Below are positions 1 to 7,547 of a stretch of 64,000 bases of DNA, piece after piece; positions within the stretch are counted from its first letter, which is position 1; every line of letters starts with the position of its first letter. This DNA comes from Paludibacter sp. UBA6032 (GTDB lineage Bacteria > Bacteroidota > Bacteroidia > Bacteroidales > Paludibacteraceae). The translations under genes and the position numbers were made by a program. The notes beneath the pieces are model-generated. The model did no database searches. It was given only the letters and a program-made list of their open reading frames with translations, and had not been told where the DNA came from. The stretch covers positions 46,049-110,048 of the forward strand of contig DIZI01000033.1 in NCBI GenBank assembly GCA_002427885.1. The letters are read 5' to 3'.

Positions 1-450
1 AAATATGTAAATACACATACAAACAATAATATTTATGGCAATGCTCTTGAAGCCTTAATGGGAGCCATTTATCTGGATTTTGGTTATAAAAAGTGTAAGA
101 AATTTGTTGAACAACGCTTGTTTCGTACATTTGTCAATCTTGATCAGGTCGCTGAAATCGAGGTTAATTTCAAATCAAAATTAATTGAATGGTGCCAGAA
201 AAATCATCTTCAAACAGAATTTATCCTGATTGATGAAAGCTTAAGTAAATCCAACAAACATTTATTTCAATCCGGCCTTACGATTGAAGGAAAAACTATT
301 TGTGTGGGTTCCGGATTCAGTAAAAAAGAATCTCAGCAGGATGCTTCACGTATTGCCGATCAAATGATTCAATCCAATCAGAATTTTCTGGAAGAACTTC
401 TAATTGAAATCCAACAATTACCTGAGAAGAACTCATCCTTTGAGATTTAA
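1..450 (+). CDS. rnc: Ribonuclease III, C-terminal part (5' end outside window)
   Basis: The reading frame is open from base 1, so the gene starts upstream of the window. The first visible residues contain NALEALMGAIYLD, the conserved RNase III segment with catalytic-domain acidic residues. The rest is a double-stranded RNA-binding domain (about the last 65-70 residues, ending around ADQMIQ) and a short polar tail. RNase III cleaves double-stranded RNA and processes rRNA precursors. In many Bacteroidota rnc follows acpP-fabF, which would lie to the left. A hairpin with a T-run at 508-540 ends the transcript. The identification is firm from the motif plus dsRBD order; the missing N-terminus cannot be assessed. 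Confidence 0.93.
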   Translation, partial: KYVNTHTNNNIYGNALEALMGAIYLDFGYKKCKKFVEQRLFRTFVNLDQVAEIEVNFKSKLIEWCQKNHLQTEFILIDESLSKSNKHLFQSGLTIEGKTICVGSGFSKKESQQDASRIADQMIQSNQNFLEELLIEIQQLPEKNSSFEI

Positions 451-507
451 TAAATCTGTATCTGTTATTTAAATTCCTGTCAGTCTATTTAAATGTTTTA
501 TATATTA

Positions 508-540
508 TTGCACGCTTTTTACAAAATGGTGCAATTTTTT
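508..540 (+). terminator. Rho-independent terminator after rnc
   Basis: Six-base arms TTGCAC/GTGCAA with a 15-nt loop are followed directly by six T. The position 58 bases after the rnc stop fits a terminator. The stem is short, so strength is uncertain. Confidence 0.5.
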
Positions 541-552
541 GTGTTTTATTTC

Positions 553-560
553 TATCTTTG
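553..560 (+). promoter_or_regulatory. -7 element for the acyl-CoA synthetase gene
   Basis: TATCTTTG matches the Bacteroidota -7 consensus TAnnTTTG, 40 bases before the start codon and just after the rnc terminator. No good TTTG sits at the expected -33 position. Confidence 0.55.
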
Positions 561-600
561 TATTTAAATAATACCATCTAACCTATTAAAAGAAAGAATC

Positions 601-2406
601 ATGGAAACAGTTCATTTTTCTCAGTTAGTGTTTGCTCAAGCAAAAAAGTATGGAGAAAAGACAGTAATGTGCTACCGCAATTCAATCAATGATGATTGGA
701 GCACTATTTCGTGGAATTCATTTGCCGGACAGGTTTTGGCAGCTGCAAAGGCGTTTGTTGAATTAGGTGTTGTAGAACAGCAACGAGTTGCCCAATTTTC
801 ACAAAACAAAGCTGAAAATTTGATAGTTGATTTTGCCCTGTTTGCCAACAGGGCAACTGTAGTTCCAATGTATGCAACCTCAACCGTTCCACAAGTTGAG
901 TTCATTGTAAATGATGCAAAAATTGAAATCATTTTTGTCGGAGATCAACATCAATATAATGTGGCTTCAGAAGTATTGAATCACTCAAAATACCTGAAAA
1001 AAATAATTGTTTTCGACAGTGAAGTAGTACTTAGCGATACAGATCACAGCATATTTTATGACGAGTTTGTGAAATTGGGAGAAAACTCAACAAAACATAT
1101 CGAAGTACAGAACAGACAAAAAGAAGCTAATGATGAAGATTTAGCCTGTATTTTATATACTTCCGGAACTACCGGGAATCCTAAAGGTGTAATGATACCT
1201 CACAGTTGCTTTAGAGAAGCAATGAGAGTAAATACATTACGCCTGACTTCATTATCCGATAAAGATGTATCCATTGCTTTCTTGCCACTTTCACATGTCT
1301 TTGAACGTACCTGGTGCTATTTATGCATTTTCAGCGGGGCAACTATTTATATCAACCAAAATCCGACTGAAATTCAACAAACAATAAAAGATGTACGACC
1401 AACATTGATGTGTTCCGTACCACGTTTTTGGGAAAAGGTTTATGCAGGTGTCAACGAAAATCTATCTAAATTCTCTCCTTTAATGCAGGGAGTTGTAACA
1501 TGGGCCATAGCCACGGGGAAAAAACACAATGTCGATTTTTTGCGTCTTGGTAAAAGACCCGGTATCCTGTTGAGAATCAAATATACGTTGGCTGATAAAC
1601 TTATTTTCTCAAAGGTAAAAAAGACATTAGGTCTTGAAAATGCCAATATGCTACCTACGGCCGGAGCAAAACTTTCCGACGAAATTGCATTATTTTTCAG
1701 AAGCATAGGTGTTCCGATTGTATATGGTTACGGTTTAACCGAAAGTACTGCAACAGTCAGCTGTTTTGATTACGTGGGTTATGAGATCGGAACAGTTGGA
1801 ACGATTGTCCCCGACCTGGAAGTGAAAATCGGAGAAGAAAATGAGATTTTACTAAGAGGAAAAACCATTTTTCCCGGATATTATAAGAATCCTGAAGCAA
1901 CGGCTGCTGCATTTACAGAAGATGGTTGGTTCAAAACAGGAGATGCAGGTTATATTAAAGACAACAAAATCGTTATGACAGAGCGGATTAAAGATTTGTT
2001 TAAAACTTCAAACGGAAAATACATTGCTCCTCAGGAAATAGAAACTAAACTTGGTGTAGATAAATATATTGATCAGGTTGCAGTCATTGGTGATGAGCGT
2101 AATTATGTGACAGCTATTATTGCTCCGTCGATATCAGCACTCGAAGAGTACGCTAAAAAGAATAAAATTCAATATGAAAATGTGGATGAATTATTGAAAT
2201 CGCCATTAATTAAGGATTTTATGCAAACACGAATTACCGAATTACAAAAAGGGATGGCTAATTATGAATTAATTAAACGCTTCACTTTAATTCGCAAAGG
2301 CTTTGCCATTGAAACAGGAGAGCTAACCAATACATTGAAAATACGAAGGGCAGTCATCATGCAAAAATATAAATTGCTGATCGAGGAAATGTACACAAAC
2401 TTATAA
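601..2406 (+). CDS. Long-chain fatty-acid--CoA ligase (AMP-forming, FadD15-like)
   Basis: A 601-residue AMP-binding enzyme of the adenylate-forming superfamily. It should activate fatty acids to acyl-CoA through an acyl-adenylate in the cytoplasm. The phosphate-binding loop YTSGTTGNPKG lies at about residues 187-197. YGLTEST (A5-type motif) is near residue 378, GWFKTGDAG near 443, and KDLFKTSNGKYIAPQEIE (hinge and A8 motif) near 464. The length of about 600 and the N-terminal start without a signal peptide match the FadD15/long-chain group rather than acetyl-CoA synthetase. The start is preceded by an A-rich stretch AAAAGAAAGAATC. It is a single-gene unit with its own -7 box. Chain-length preference cannot be read from sequence. 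Confidence 0.88.
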   Translation: METVHFSQLVFAQAKKYGEKTVMCYRNSINDDWSTISWNSFAGQVLAAAKAFVELGVVEQQRVAQFSQNKAENLIVDFALFANRATVVPMYATSTVPQVEFIVNDAKIEIIFVGDQHQYNVASEVLNHSKYLKKIIVFDSEVVLSDTDHSIFYDEFVKLGENSTKHIEVQNRQKEANDEDLACILYTSGTTGNPKGVMIPHSCFREAMRVNTLRLTSLSDKDVSIAFLPLSHVFERTWCYLCIFSGATIYINQNPTEIQQTIKDVRPTLMCSVPRFWEKVYAGVNENLSKFSPLMQGVVTWAIATGKKHNVDFLRLGKRPGILLRIKYTLADKLIFSKVKKTLGLENANMLPTAGAKLSDEIALFFRSIGVPIVYGYGLTESTATVSCFDYVGYEIGTVGTIVPDLEVKIGEENEILLRGKTIFPGYYKNPEATAAAFTEDGWFKTGDAGYIKDNKIVMTERIKDLFKTSNGKYIAPQEIETKLGVDKYIDQVAVIGDERNYVTAIIAPSISALEEYAKKNKIQYENVDELLKSPLIKDFMQTRITELQKGMANYELIKRFTLIRKGFAIETGELTNTLKIRRAVIMQKYKLLIEEMYTNL

Positions 2407-2496
2407 CAAAATCTTTATTATTAATCAATAATAGCATGAAAGAGTAGTAAACATGTTAATCATTCTTTTATTTCATGTTATATAACATATTTTTTG

Positions 2497-2504
2497 TACT
2501 TTTG
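2497..2504 (+). promoter_or_regulatory. -7 element for the DUF2582-like gene
   Basis: TACTTTTG fits TAnnTTTG. It lies inside the longest possible reading frame (which could start at 2494) and 44 bases upstream of the ATG at 2548. This argues for the shorter protein. Confidence 0.55.
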
Positions 2505-2547
2505 TAGCATCAAATTTTACAAATGCAAATTTACAAACCAAACTATT

Positions 2548-2745
2548 ATGTTATCAGAAAAGATTGGAACTAATGCAGGCTTAATCTATGCTGCCTTAGA
2601 AAAAGGAGAGTTAAATGTAAAAGCGGTAAAAAAAACCACAAAACTGGCTGAAAAGGATTTAAACCTTGGCCTGGGTTGGTTGGCTCGCGAAGGAAAAGTA
2701 AAGTTCAATGAAGTTGAAGGCGAATTATTCGTTAGTTTAGCTTAA
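2548..2745 (+). CDS. Small winged helix-turn-helix protein (DUF2582 type)
   Basis: A 65-residue protein starting MLSEKIGTNAG and containing the family-typical run LNLGLGWLAREGKV. The family is a compact winged-helix fold, presumed to bind nucleic acid. Its role is unknown, although members are common and conserved in Bacteroidota and some archaea. I chose the ATG at 2548 because the extra 18 residues from 2494 (rich in Cys, Phe and Lys) look non-coding and overlap a -7 box. A clear terminator follows. It is a stand-alone gene. Confidence 0.85.
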   Translation: MLSEKIGTNAGLIYAALEKGELNVKAVKKTTKLAEKDLNLGLGWLAREGKVKFNEVEGELFVSLA

Positions 2746-2766
2746 AGGAATCCGTATTAACAAGAA

Positions 2767-2799
2767 AGCGGGAATGATTAAATCATTTCTCGCTTTTTT
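2767..2799 (+). terminator. Rho-independent terminator
   Basis: Arms AGCGGGAATGAT and ATCATTTCTCGCT pair with one bulge and one wobble. They are followed by a run of six T. The hairpin lies 22 bases after the DUF2582 stop codon. Confidence 0.85.
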
Positions 2800-2866
2800 G
2801 TTTAATTTTAATGCCTTTGAAGCTTTTTTTTCTATCGAAAAATTTCGCAAATTCAAAAATTGAACG

Positions 2867-2874
2867 TATCTTTG
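2867..2874 (+). promoter_or_regulatory. -7 element for the tRNA cluster
   Basis: TATCTTTG, followed by CAGCC. The first broken tRNA-Gly copy begins about 80 bases downstream and the intact tRNA-Gly about 200 bases downstream. No protein gene lies between. Confidence 0.5.
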
Positions 2875-2951
2875 CAGCCGCTTTGAGAGAAAAGCAACAA
2901 TCAATTAATAATTAATAATTCACAATTAATAATTGAAATTGAGAATAATTT

Positions 2952-3003
2952 TTCAAAATAGCTCATCCCGATAGCTATCGGGAGGTAGAGCAAGACCTTG
3001 CCA
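2952..3003 (+). pseudogene. 5' part of a tRNA-Gly, D-loop interrupted by an 18-bp palindrome
   Basis: AAAATAGCTCA and then GGTAGAGCA-GACCTTGCCA match the intact tRNA-Gly at 3078-3150 up to and including the anticodon GCC. The three D-loop bases GTT are replaced by the palindrome at 2966-2983. The acceptor 5' strand is changed (TTC for GCG). Similarity stops just after the anticodon, and there is no matching T arm or 3' acceptor. The copy cannot fold as a tRNA. Confidence 0.75.
2966..2983. repeat. 18-bp perfect palindrome, copy 1
   Basis: TCCCGATAGCTATCGGGA reads the same on both strands. An identical copy is at 3193-3210. Both lie inside degraded tRNA-Gly sequence. Confidence 0.9.
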
Positions 3004-3077
3004 TATAAAAGAAGGAAATGATTCCGACTTTAATAAGAACTTTGAAATAACGATTTCAAAATTAAAAACAAATTATT

Positions 3078-3150
<73 letters not shown>

Positions 3151-3162
3151 CATTCTTTAAAT

Positions 3163-3226
3163 GCGAAAATGTTCATCGGTACGAGAAGTTTATCCCGATA
3201 GCTATCGGGAAGTCCCGTTTTTCGCT
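3163..3226 (+). pseudogene. Degraded second tRNA-Gly with palindrome replacing its middle
   Basis: The element begins GCGAAAAT and ends AGTCCCGTTTTTCGCT, so both acceptor strands of tRNA-Gly survive. The 3' 18 bases (3211-3228 including CA) equal 3135-3152. Between them the D arm is eroded, and the anticodon and part of the T arm are gone. The 18-bp palindrome at 3193-3210 sits in their place. At 64 bases with no anticodon arm it cannot be a working tRNA. Confidence 0.75.
3193..3210. repeat. 18-bp perfect palindrome, copy 2
   Basis: Identical to 2966-2983 (TCCCGATAGCTATCGGGA). It directly abuts the surviving 3' end of the broken tRNA-Gly copy. Confidence 0.9.
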
Positions 3227-3247
3227 CAAATGAAATAAACGTATCAT

Positions 3248-3330
3248 GCCCGGATGGTGGAATGGTAGACACGAAGGACTTAAAATCCTTTGGCTTCACG
3301 GCTGTGCGGGTTCAAGTCCCGCTTCGGGTA
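3248..3330 (+). tRNA. tRNA-Leu (anticodon TAA)
   Basis: An 83-base class II tRNA. The acceptor GCCCGGA pairs with TTCGGGT (G-U pairs included), with discriminator A. The anticodon stem is AAGGA/TCCTT with loop CTTAAAA, which gives anticodon TAA at 3281-3283. A long variable arm TGGCTTCACGGCTGT is typical of Leu. The T arm contains GGGTTCAAGTCCC. It is co-directional with tRNA-Gly and ends at a strong terminator. Confidence 0.97.
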
Positions 3331-3345
3331 CGTTTTAAGTAGAGA

Positions 3346-3379
3346 AACCCCCTTATAATCATACGATTGTAAGGGGGTT
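3346..3379 (+). terminator. Terminator of the tRNA cluster
   Basis: Fifteen-base arms (AACCCCCTTATAATC and GATTGTAAGGGGGTT, one G-U pair) with loop ATAC, starting 16 bases after tRNA-Leu. The downstream T content is modest. Confidence 0.8.
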
Positions 3380-4045
3380 CTTGATTTTCAACAAATAAGT
3401 CAACATGTTGGGTTGTATTTTTGTAAATTTTCAATACTTAATATAATTACCGTTATATTGATTATAAAATGGCACTTTGGTGTAAATCTAATATCACTAC
3501 TTTTTTTTACATAAAGTGTAATTTTTACATTCAATCATTCATATCAGATCATTTTCTATATAAAACATCGAAATTTTTATTCAATTCATATCCTTTTACT
3601 CTAATCTTTATTAAAGATCCAAACATTAAAGTTAATTAGTGTATATTTATTTCAAGTGAAAATTCTTATTCAATTCTTTTATTCCAAAAAACAATAATTA
3701 ATTTTATGACACCCATCTTGAGCTATTTTACAAATTAAATTAAACTAAATTATTTGCTACAAACGATGATTCAAATATTCAGGTTTTGAGCTTAAATTAG
3801 TTATATATTTTGCGAAACAAATCGTTTATATGAAAATGAGTATATATATTCTGAATAATTACACAATATGAATATTAAAAGTAAATTTTGCACTGTATTT
3901 TTTGCTACAGCAAAGAGAATGAAATACCACATTTACCTGTATATCTGGTATATAAAATAAATACAGTATCTTTACACAGTAATTATTCTAAAAGAATTAT
4001 TTGTATTAAGAAATTATTTATTCATCAATCTAAACACCAATTATC
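3380..4045. other. Very AT-rich intergenic stretch
   Basis: About 670 bases at low GC with no convincing gene. The longest open frame (73 codons from 3888) has no family-like features and a composition expected of random AT-rich DNA. The only candidate signal is a -7-like TATCTTTA at 3967-3974, upstream of the small membrane-peptide ORF. Confidence 0.6.
3967..3974 (+). promoter_or_regulatory. Possible -7 element for the 33-residue ORF
   Basis: TATCTTTA differs from TAnnTTTG at the last base. Transcription from here would give a leader of about 65 bases before the ATG at 4046. Confidence 0.3.
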
Positions 4046-4147
4046 ATGTCTGCATTTATTAATCGCCCATTGTTCCAAAAAATATATAAAATTTCCATTA
4101 CTTTTATGATCGTTGTACTGGTCATTTTACGTTATATTTTCAACTAG
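4046..4147 (+). CDS. Candidate 33-residue single-pass membrane peptide
   Basis: I do not recognise a family. The frame starts ATGTCTGCATTT and encodes a short basic N-terminus (MSAFINRPLFQKIYK) followed by a hydrophobic helix (about residues 16-28, ISITFMIVVLVIL) and the end RYIFN. The positive charge before the helix is what a small bitopic membrane protein would show. The ORF is richer in GC than the AT-rich DNA around it. A -7-like box precedes it and a strong hairpin follows at 4218. Other possibilities are a chance ORF or the spacer of a small RNA. No homologue search was possible. Confidence 0.4.
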   Translation: MSAFINRPLFQKIYKISITFMIVVLVILRYIFN

Positions 4148-4217
4148 ACTAAAAAGTCTCCTCTTGCTAAATTTAAAATTTAGATTCAACTTTAGAAAAT
4201 AATGTCGAAATAAAAAA

Positions 4218-4246
4218 AACGTCGGAAGAATTACTTTTCCGACGTT
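4218..4246. terminator. Bidirectional terminator between the small ORF and yhhQ
   Basis: Ten-base perfect arms AACGTCGGAA/TTCCGACGTT. Eight A on the left give a T-run on the minus strand for yhhQ, whose stop is about 130 bases away. TTCTTT lies on the right for plus-strand transcripts. Confidence 0.75.
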
Positions 4247-4377
4247 CTTTATATTGTATTTTTGATTTTAATATTTAATCTTAATCTTATTACCACCCAA
4301 TTTAGAAGTAGCTTATAAAAATGCAATTTCATCCACATAATCAACAAATCAAAATCATTTGAACCCGTTTCAACTGA

Positions 4378-5058
4378 CTAAATATCATTAATTTTTAATG
4401 GATTATATGAGATGTCGTTATCGTACACATCGGTTTGTTCGTGTTTTTTCACCCATTTAACCACATAATTGGTAAGTGGTAATGCTATAATTTCGTAACC
4501 GGTTTTCATGGCAGTCTGGGTAAAAATAAGCGTTATCAAAGCGGAAGTTGGGATAATACCTGAAAACGCCAGCGTGAAGAAAACCAGAGAATCGGCACCT
4601 TCACCAACTATCGTCGAAACAATTGCACGGATAGAGAATCCACGACCATGTTGCAGCACTTTCATTTTACTCATCACAAAAGCATTCAGAAACGACCCAA
4701 GAAGGAAGGCGGCGAAGCTGGCTCCTACAATTCGCTCCGTGTTACCCAAAACCAGTTCAAATGCAGCCTGATGATGGAAATTGACCGATCCCGGCGCCCA
4801 TATACTCAGGCGGAAAATAATGACAGCCAAAAAGTTCATGAGGAAACCATTCCAAATGATTAAACGTGCTTTACGATAACCCCAGACTTCGGCTATCACA
4901 TCATTAAGAATATAGGATACGGGAAAAATGAGCAAGCCGGCTGTGGCTTCGATTCCTCCAATGGAAATCAACTTTTGCTCAACAATGTTGGAGACAATAA
5001 GGCATACCGTAAACAGCAGCCCAAACACCATAAAGGCGACGGAAACTTGTTTTTTCAT
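4378..5058 (-). CDS. yhhQ: Queuosine precursor transporter (YhhQ/VUT family)
   Basis: A 226-residue integral inner-membrane protein with about six hydrophobic helices. It carries the family-typical stretches FPVSYILNDVIAEVWGYRKAR (about residues 46-66) and GEGADSLVFF (about 152-161). The YhhQ/VUT family imports queuosine precursors such as preQ0/preQ1 for tRNA modification. The length fits the family. It is transcribed alone on the minus strand from a near-perfect promoter at 5123-5153. I checked the leader for a preQ1 riboswitch and saw no convincing aptamer. Specificity (preQ0, preQ1 or queuine) cannot be told. Confidence 0.88.
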   Translation of the reverse strand: MKKQVSVAFMVFGLLFTVCLIVSNIVEQKLISIGGIEATAGLLIFPVSYILNDVIAEVWGYRKARLIIWNGFLMNFLAVIIFRLSIWAPGSVNFHHQAAFELVLGNTERIVGASFAAFLLGSFLNAFVMSKMKVLQHGRGFSIRAIVSTIVGEGADSLVFFTLAFSGIIPTSALITLIFTQTAMKTGYEIIALPLTNYVVKWVKKHEQTDVYDNDISYNPLKINDI

Positions 5059-5122
5059 TATTCTTGTTTTTTACGTGGTATTCAAGCACACGTTTTTGCA
5101 GTTCATCCGCAAAAATCGACTG

Positions 5123-5153
5123 CAAAGATAGGCATTTTCCTGATAAAAACAAA
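5123..5153 (-). promoter_or_regulatory. Promoter of yhhQ (TTTG-N19-TATCTTTG)
   Basis: On the minus strand, TTTG (5153-5150), 19 bases and TATCTTTG (5130-5123) match the Bacteroidota consensus exactly. The -33 element touches the sppA terminator hairpin. Confidence 0.85.
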
Positions 5154-5181
5154 AAAGACAAAGCGTCAAACTTTGTCTTTT
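5153..5181 (-). terminator. Terminator of sppA
   Basis: Eleven-base perfect arms (AAAAGACAAAG/CTTTGTCTTTT) with a 7-base loop. On the minus strand it is followed by a T-rich run. It lies about 50 bases after the sppA stop. Confidence 0.8.
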
Positions 5182-5232
5182 CTGATTAATAAATAATTAG
5201 GTAATTATCAATTTGCTGTTAGTTCCTCAACT

Positions 5233-6996
5233 TTATCTGATATTTAAATCATAAGGTAGACGAGCCTGAATGCCATTCATTTTACTCAGATTTTTAATTT
5301 GCATATAAACGTTGTATTGCTCACCTAACTGCGCTTTCATAAACCGCGTTTCTACATCCTGACTGAAACTTTTCATCAATTTAGTCTCAAAGCTTTCTTT
5401 TTCAGGATATTCACTTACATTGTACGTTTTTAGTTTAGCTTTATCAACCGCCAGTTTAATAGCATCATTCAATCCTCCGATTTTATCCACCAAGCCAATC
5501 TTCAAAGCATCTTCGCCTGTCCATACACGACCTTCGGCAACAGCCTTAATCTGATCAATAGTCATTTTACGGCCATCTGCACATCGTTTTACAAACAGTT
5601 CGTATCCACGGTTTATGTAGTTTTGCATCAAACTGCGTTCTTCAGGTGTAAACGGACGATTTACAGATATCGCATCGCTCAGTTTATTCGTTTTTACGCC
5701 ATCATAGGTTAATCCTAATTTTTCATTCAACCCTTTGATATTAGGAATTACACCGAAAATACCAATCGAACCCGTGATCGTATTAGGTTGTGTCACTATT
5801 TTGTCAGCCATACAGGCGATGTAATATCCTCCGGAAGCTGCATAATCGCCCATAGAAACGATCAGTGGTTTCTTGGTCTTAAGCATGGATAATGCATGCC
5901 AGATCTGCTCGGAAGCGTAAGCACTTCCACCCGGTGAACTGATGCGGAAAACAACCGCTTTAATTGCCGAATCTTTGGCTACATCGTTGATTGTCTTAAT
6001 TAAATCTTTTGCCACAATACCATCTCCTTCTTCATCGGTTATTTCACCGATAGCATAAATTACCGCTACCTTATTTTTATCAAATTTGCTGGTATCCGGC
6101 AATTTGGTCATAGCTGAATTTTTGACAAACTTCAATTCCTGATCTTTGTCAACCAGTTTTGCACTCGATTTCAAAATACTGTCCACCTGATCGAGATATA
6201 TCAATGAATCGACTAAAGCATATTCCTTTGCTTTGGCCGTGGGTTGAAACATCATCATTTCATCCGCGTATTCATTTAATTTCTCAACCGAAATTTTCCG
6301 GGAAGCAGAAACTTCGGTCAATAAGGTTTTCCAGATTGAATTCAGATAAACAGTTACCTGTTCGCGATTGGCATCACTCATTTTGGTATTAACCAAAGGT
6401 TCTACTGCCGATTTATACGTACCAACTTTAACAATCTGCATTTCAATCCCCAGTTTATCCAGCGTGTTTTTCAGGAACATGGACTCAGCCGAAAGTCCTT
6501 TCAATTCCAACATTCCCTGCGGATTTATCAAAACTTTATTAGCAACAGAAACCAGATAATACATTTTCTGTGAATAGTTATCAGCATAAGAAACAACAAA
6601 TTTACCAGATTTCTTAAAATCAATTAAAGCATTACGGATTTCTTTTATCGAAGCAAAACCGCCGTTCAGCGAACCACCTTTTAGATAAATTCCAACTATG
6701 TTGTCATTATTCTTTGCTTTTTCAATATTGGTCAGGACATCATCGAGTCCAATTGTTTTTTGTGCCGTTTGACCCATTGCTTCGGCAAATGCTGCTGAGA
6801 AAGGATCTTCCTGAGAACGGTCGACCAATGTTCCTTCCAAATCAATTTCGTATACAGAATTTGGTTTCAGAACGGTAGTGGTCTCACTTGAACCGGCAAT
6901 AGCTCCAATTATCCCAAACATGATCAAAATGCCCAATAACGAGGCAATAATAATTCCAACGATGGTGGCAAGAGTAAATTTAAGAAACTGTTTCAT
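5233..6996 (-). CDS. sppA: Signal peptide peptidase SppA, 67-kDa (long) type
   Basis: A 587-residue membrane-anchored serine protease that degrades cleaved signal peptides. The N-terminal hydrophobic helix (about residues 8-34) is the anchor. Two tandem SppA/ClpP-fold repeats follow, as in the E. coli-type long form. The general-base lysine is in VGTYKSAVEP (about Lys195) and the nucleophile is in DYAASGGYYIA (about Ser388). FRISSPGGSAYASEQIW precedes the nucleophile strand. All catalytic motifs are intact and the length is normal. It is a single minus-strand gene with its own promoter and terminator. Confidence 0.93.
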   Translation of the reverse strand: MKQFLKFTLATIVGIIIASLLGILIMFGIIGAIAGSSETTTVLKPNSVYEIDLEGTLVDRSQEDPFSAAFAEAMGQTAQKTIGLDDVLTNIEKAKNNDNIVGIYLKGGSLNGGFASIKEIRNALIDFKKSGKFVVSYADNYSQKMYYLVSVANKVLINPQGMLELKGLSAESMFLKNTLDKLGIEMQIVKVGTYKSAVEPLVNTKMSDANREQVTVYLNSIWKTLLTEVSASRKISVEKLNEYADEMMMFQPTAKAKEYALVDSLIYLDQVDSILKSSAKLVDKDQELKFVKNSAMTKLPDTSKFDKNKVAVIYAIGEITDEEGDGIVAKDLIKTINDVAKDSAIKAVVFRISSPGGSAYASEQIWHALSMLKTKKPLIVSMGDYAASGGYYIACMADKIVTQPNTITGSIGIFGVIPNIKGLNEKLGLTYDGVKTNKLSDAISVNRPFTPEERSLMQNYINRGYELFVKRCADGRKMTIDQIKAVAEGRVWTGEDALKIGLVDKIGGLNDAIKLAVDKAKLKTYNVSEYPEKESFETKLMKSFSQDVETRFMKAQLGEQYNVYMQIKNLSKMNGIQARLPYDLNIR

Positions 6997-7040
6997 AACT
7001 GTAAAATATATTGGTTAAGTATTTAATAAGAATTTTACTA

Positions 7041-7071
7041 CAAAGAAAACCATTATTTTTTGATTAACAAA
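7041..7071 (-). promoter_or_regulatory. Promoter of sppA (TTTG-N19-TTTCTTTG)
   Basis: On the minus strand TTTG (7071-7068) is followed after 19 bases by TTTCTTTG (7048-7041). The -7 element has TT instead of TA. The start codon is 45 bases downstream. Confidence 0.55.
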
Positions 7072-7477
7072 ATTTTATTATTATTGAAAAAAATCCGGTC
7101 GGTAGAGCCATTATGAAAAAGCGGATAGAGTCGCCGGATGTTTCGGTTGTAAAGATACTATTTTATTTGAATTCAACAGAGTGATTATTTCCGTTTCATC
7201 ACTATTCCTATGGCTTCAAGTGCCTGATTACCGGCGAGCAGTATCCGTGCGTATTTTATATACTCACTGTAGAGCGGACGCAATTCATAGAAAGCCCGGT
7301 TGTGTGCTTCGGTGAACATACTCGAATCCTGTTTCCAAAAAAAGCATTGATATTCTGCATACTAATTCTTCATTCATTCGTATTTATTTATCAATTCGGA
7401 TTACAAATATACGTAATCTTTACAATTCGTTTTAATTCTACATAATTTATTTTCCTCACGTATTGCGGTATTTAGCA
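7072..7477. other. Intergenic region between sppA and priA
   Basis: A divergent gap. It holds one coding-like fragment on the minus strand (7185-7364, described separately) and otherwise AT-rich sequence without recognised elements. Confidence 0.5.
7185..7319 (-). pseudogene. Short coding-like fragment, unrecognised
   Basis: From an ATG at 7319 the minus strand encodes 44 residues (starting MFTEAHNRAFYELRPLYSEY, ending MKRK). The frame stays open upstream to a stop near 7367, adding residues such as EYQCFFWKQDSS. The amino-acid mix (helical, balanced charges) and higher GC than the flanks look like real protein sequence. It is too short for a domain, has no clear promoter and matches nothing I recognise. 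It is probably the tail of a decayed gene. Confidence 0.35.
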
Positions 7478-7508
7478 ATTGTCTTTTGTCAATTGTTTGC
7501 TACCTTTG
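7478..7508 (+). promoter_or_regulatory. Promoter of priA (ATTG-N19-TACCTTTG)
   Basis: ATTG at 7478-7481, 19 bases, then TACCTTTG at 7501-7508. The start codon is 40 bases downstream. Confidence 0.65.
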
Positions 7509-7547
7509 CCAAACAAAATATTTATTCCCCTTTAGGGGTTAGGGGTC

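Noticed and set aside
3888..4109. 73-codon plus-strand ORF
   Set aside because: Composition is that of AT-rich noncoding DNA, with no start context and no motif. The overlapping 33-codon frame at 4046 is more protein-like.
5059..5122. preQ1 riboswitch in the yhhQ leader
   Set aside because: A stem-like TTTTTGC...GCAAAAA element exists, but I could not find the preQ1-I loop and tail pattern. No claim made.
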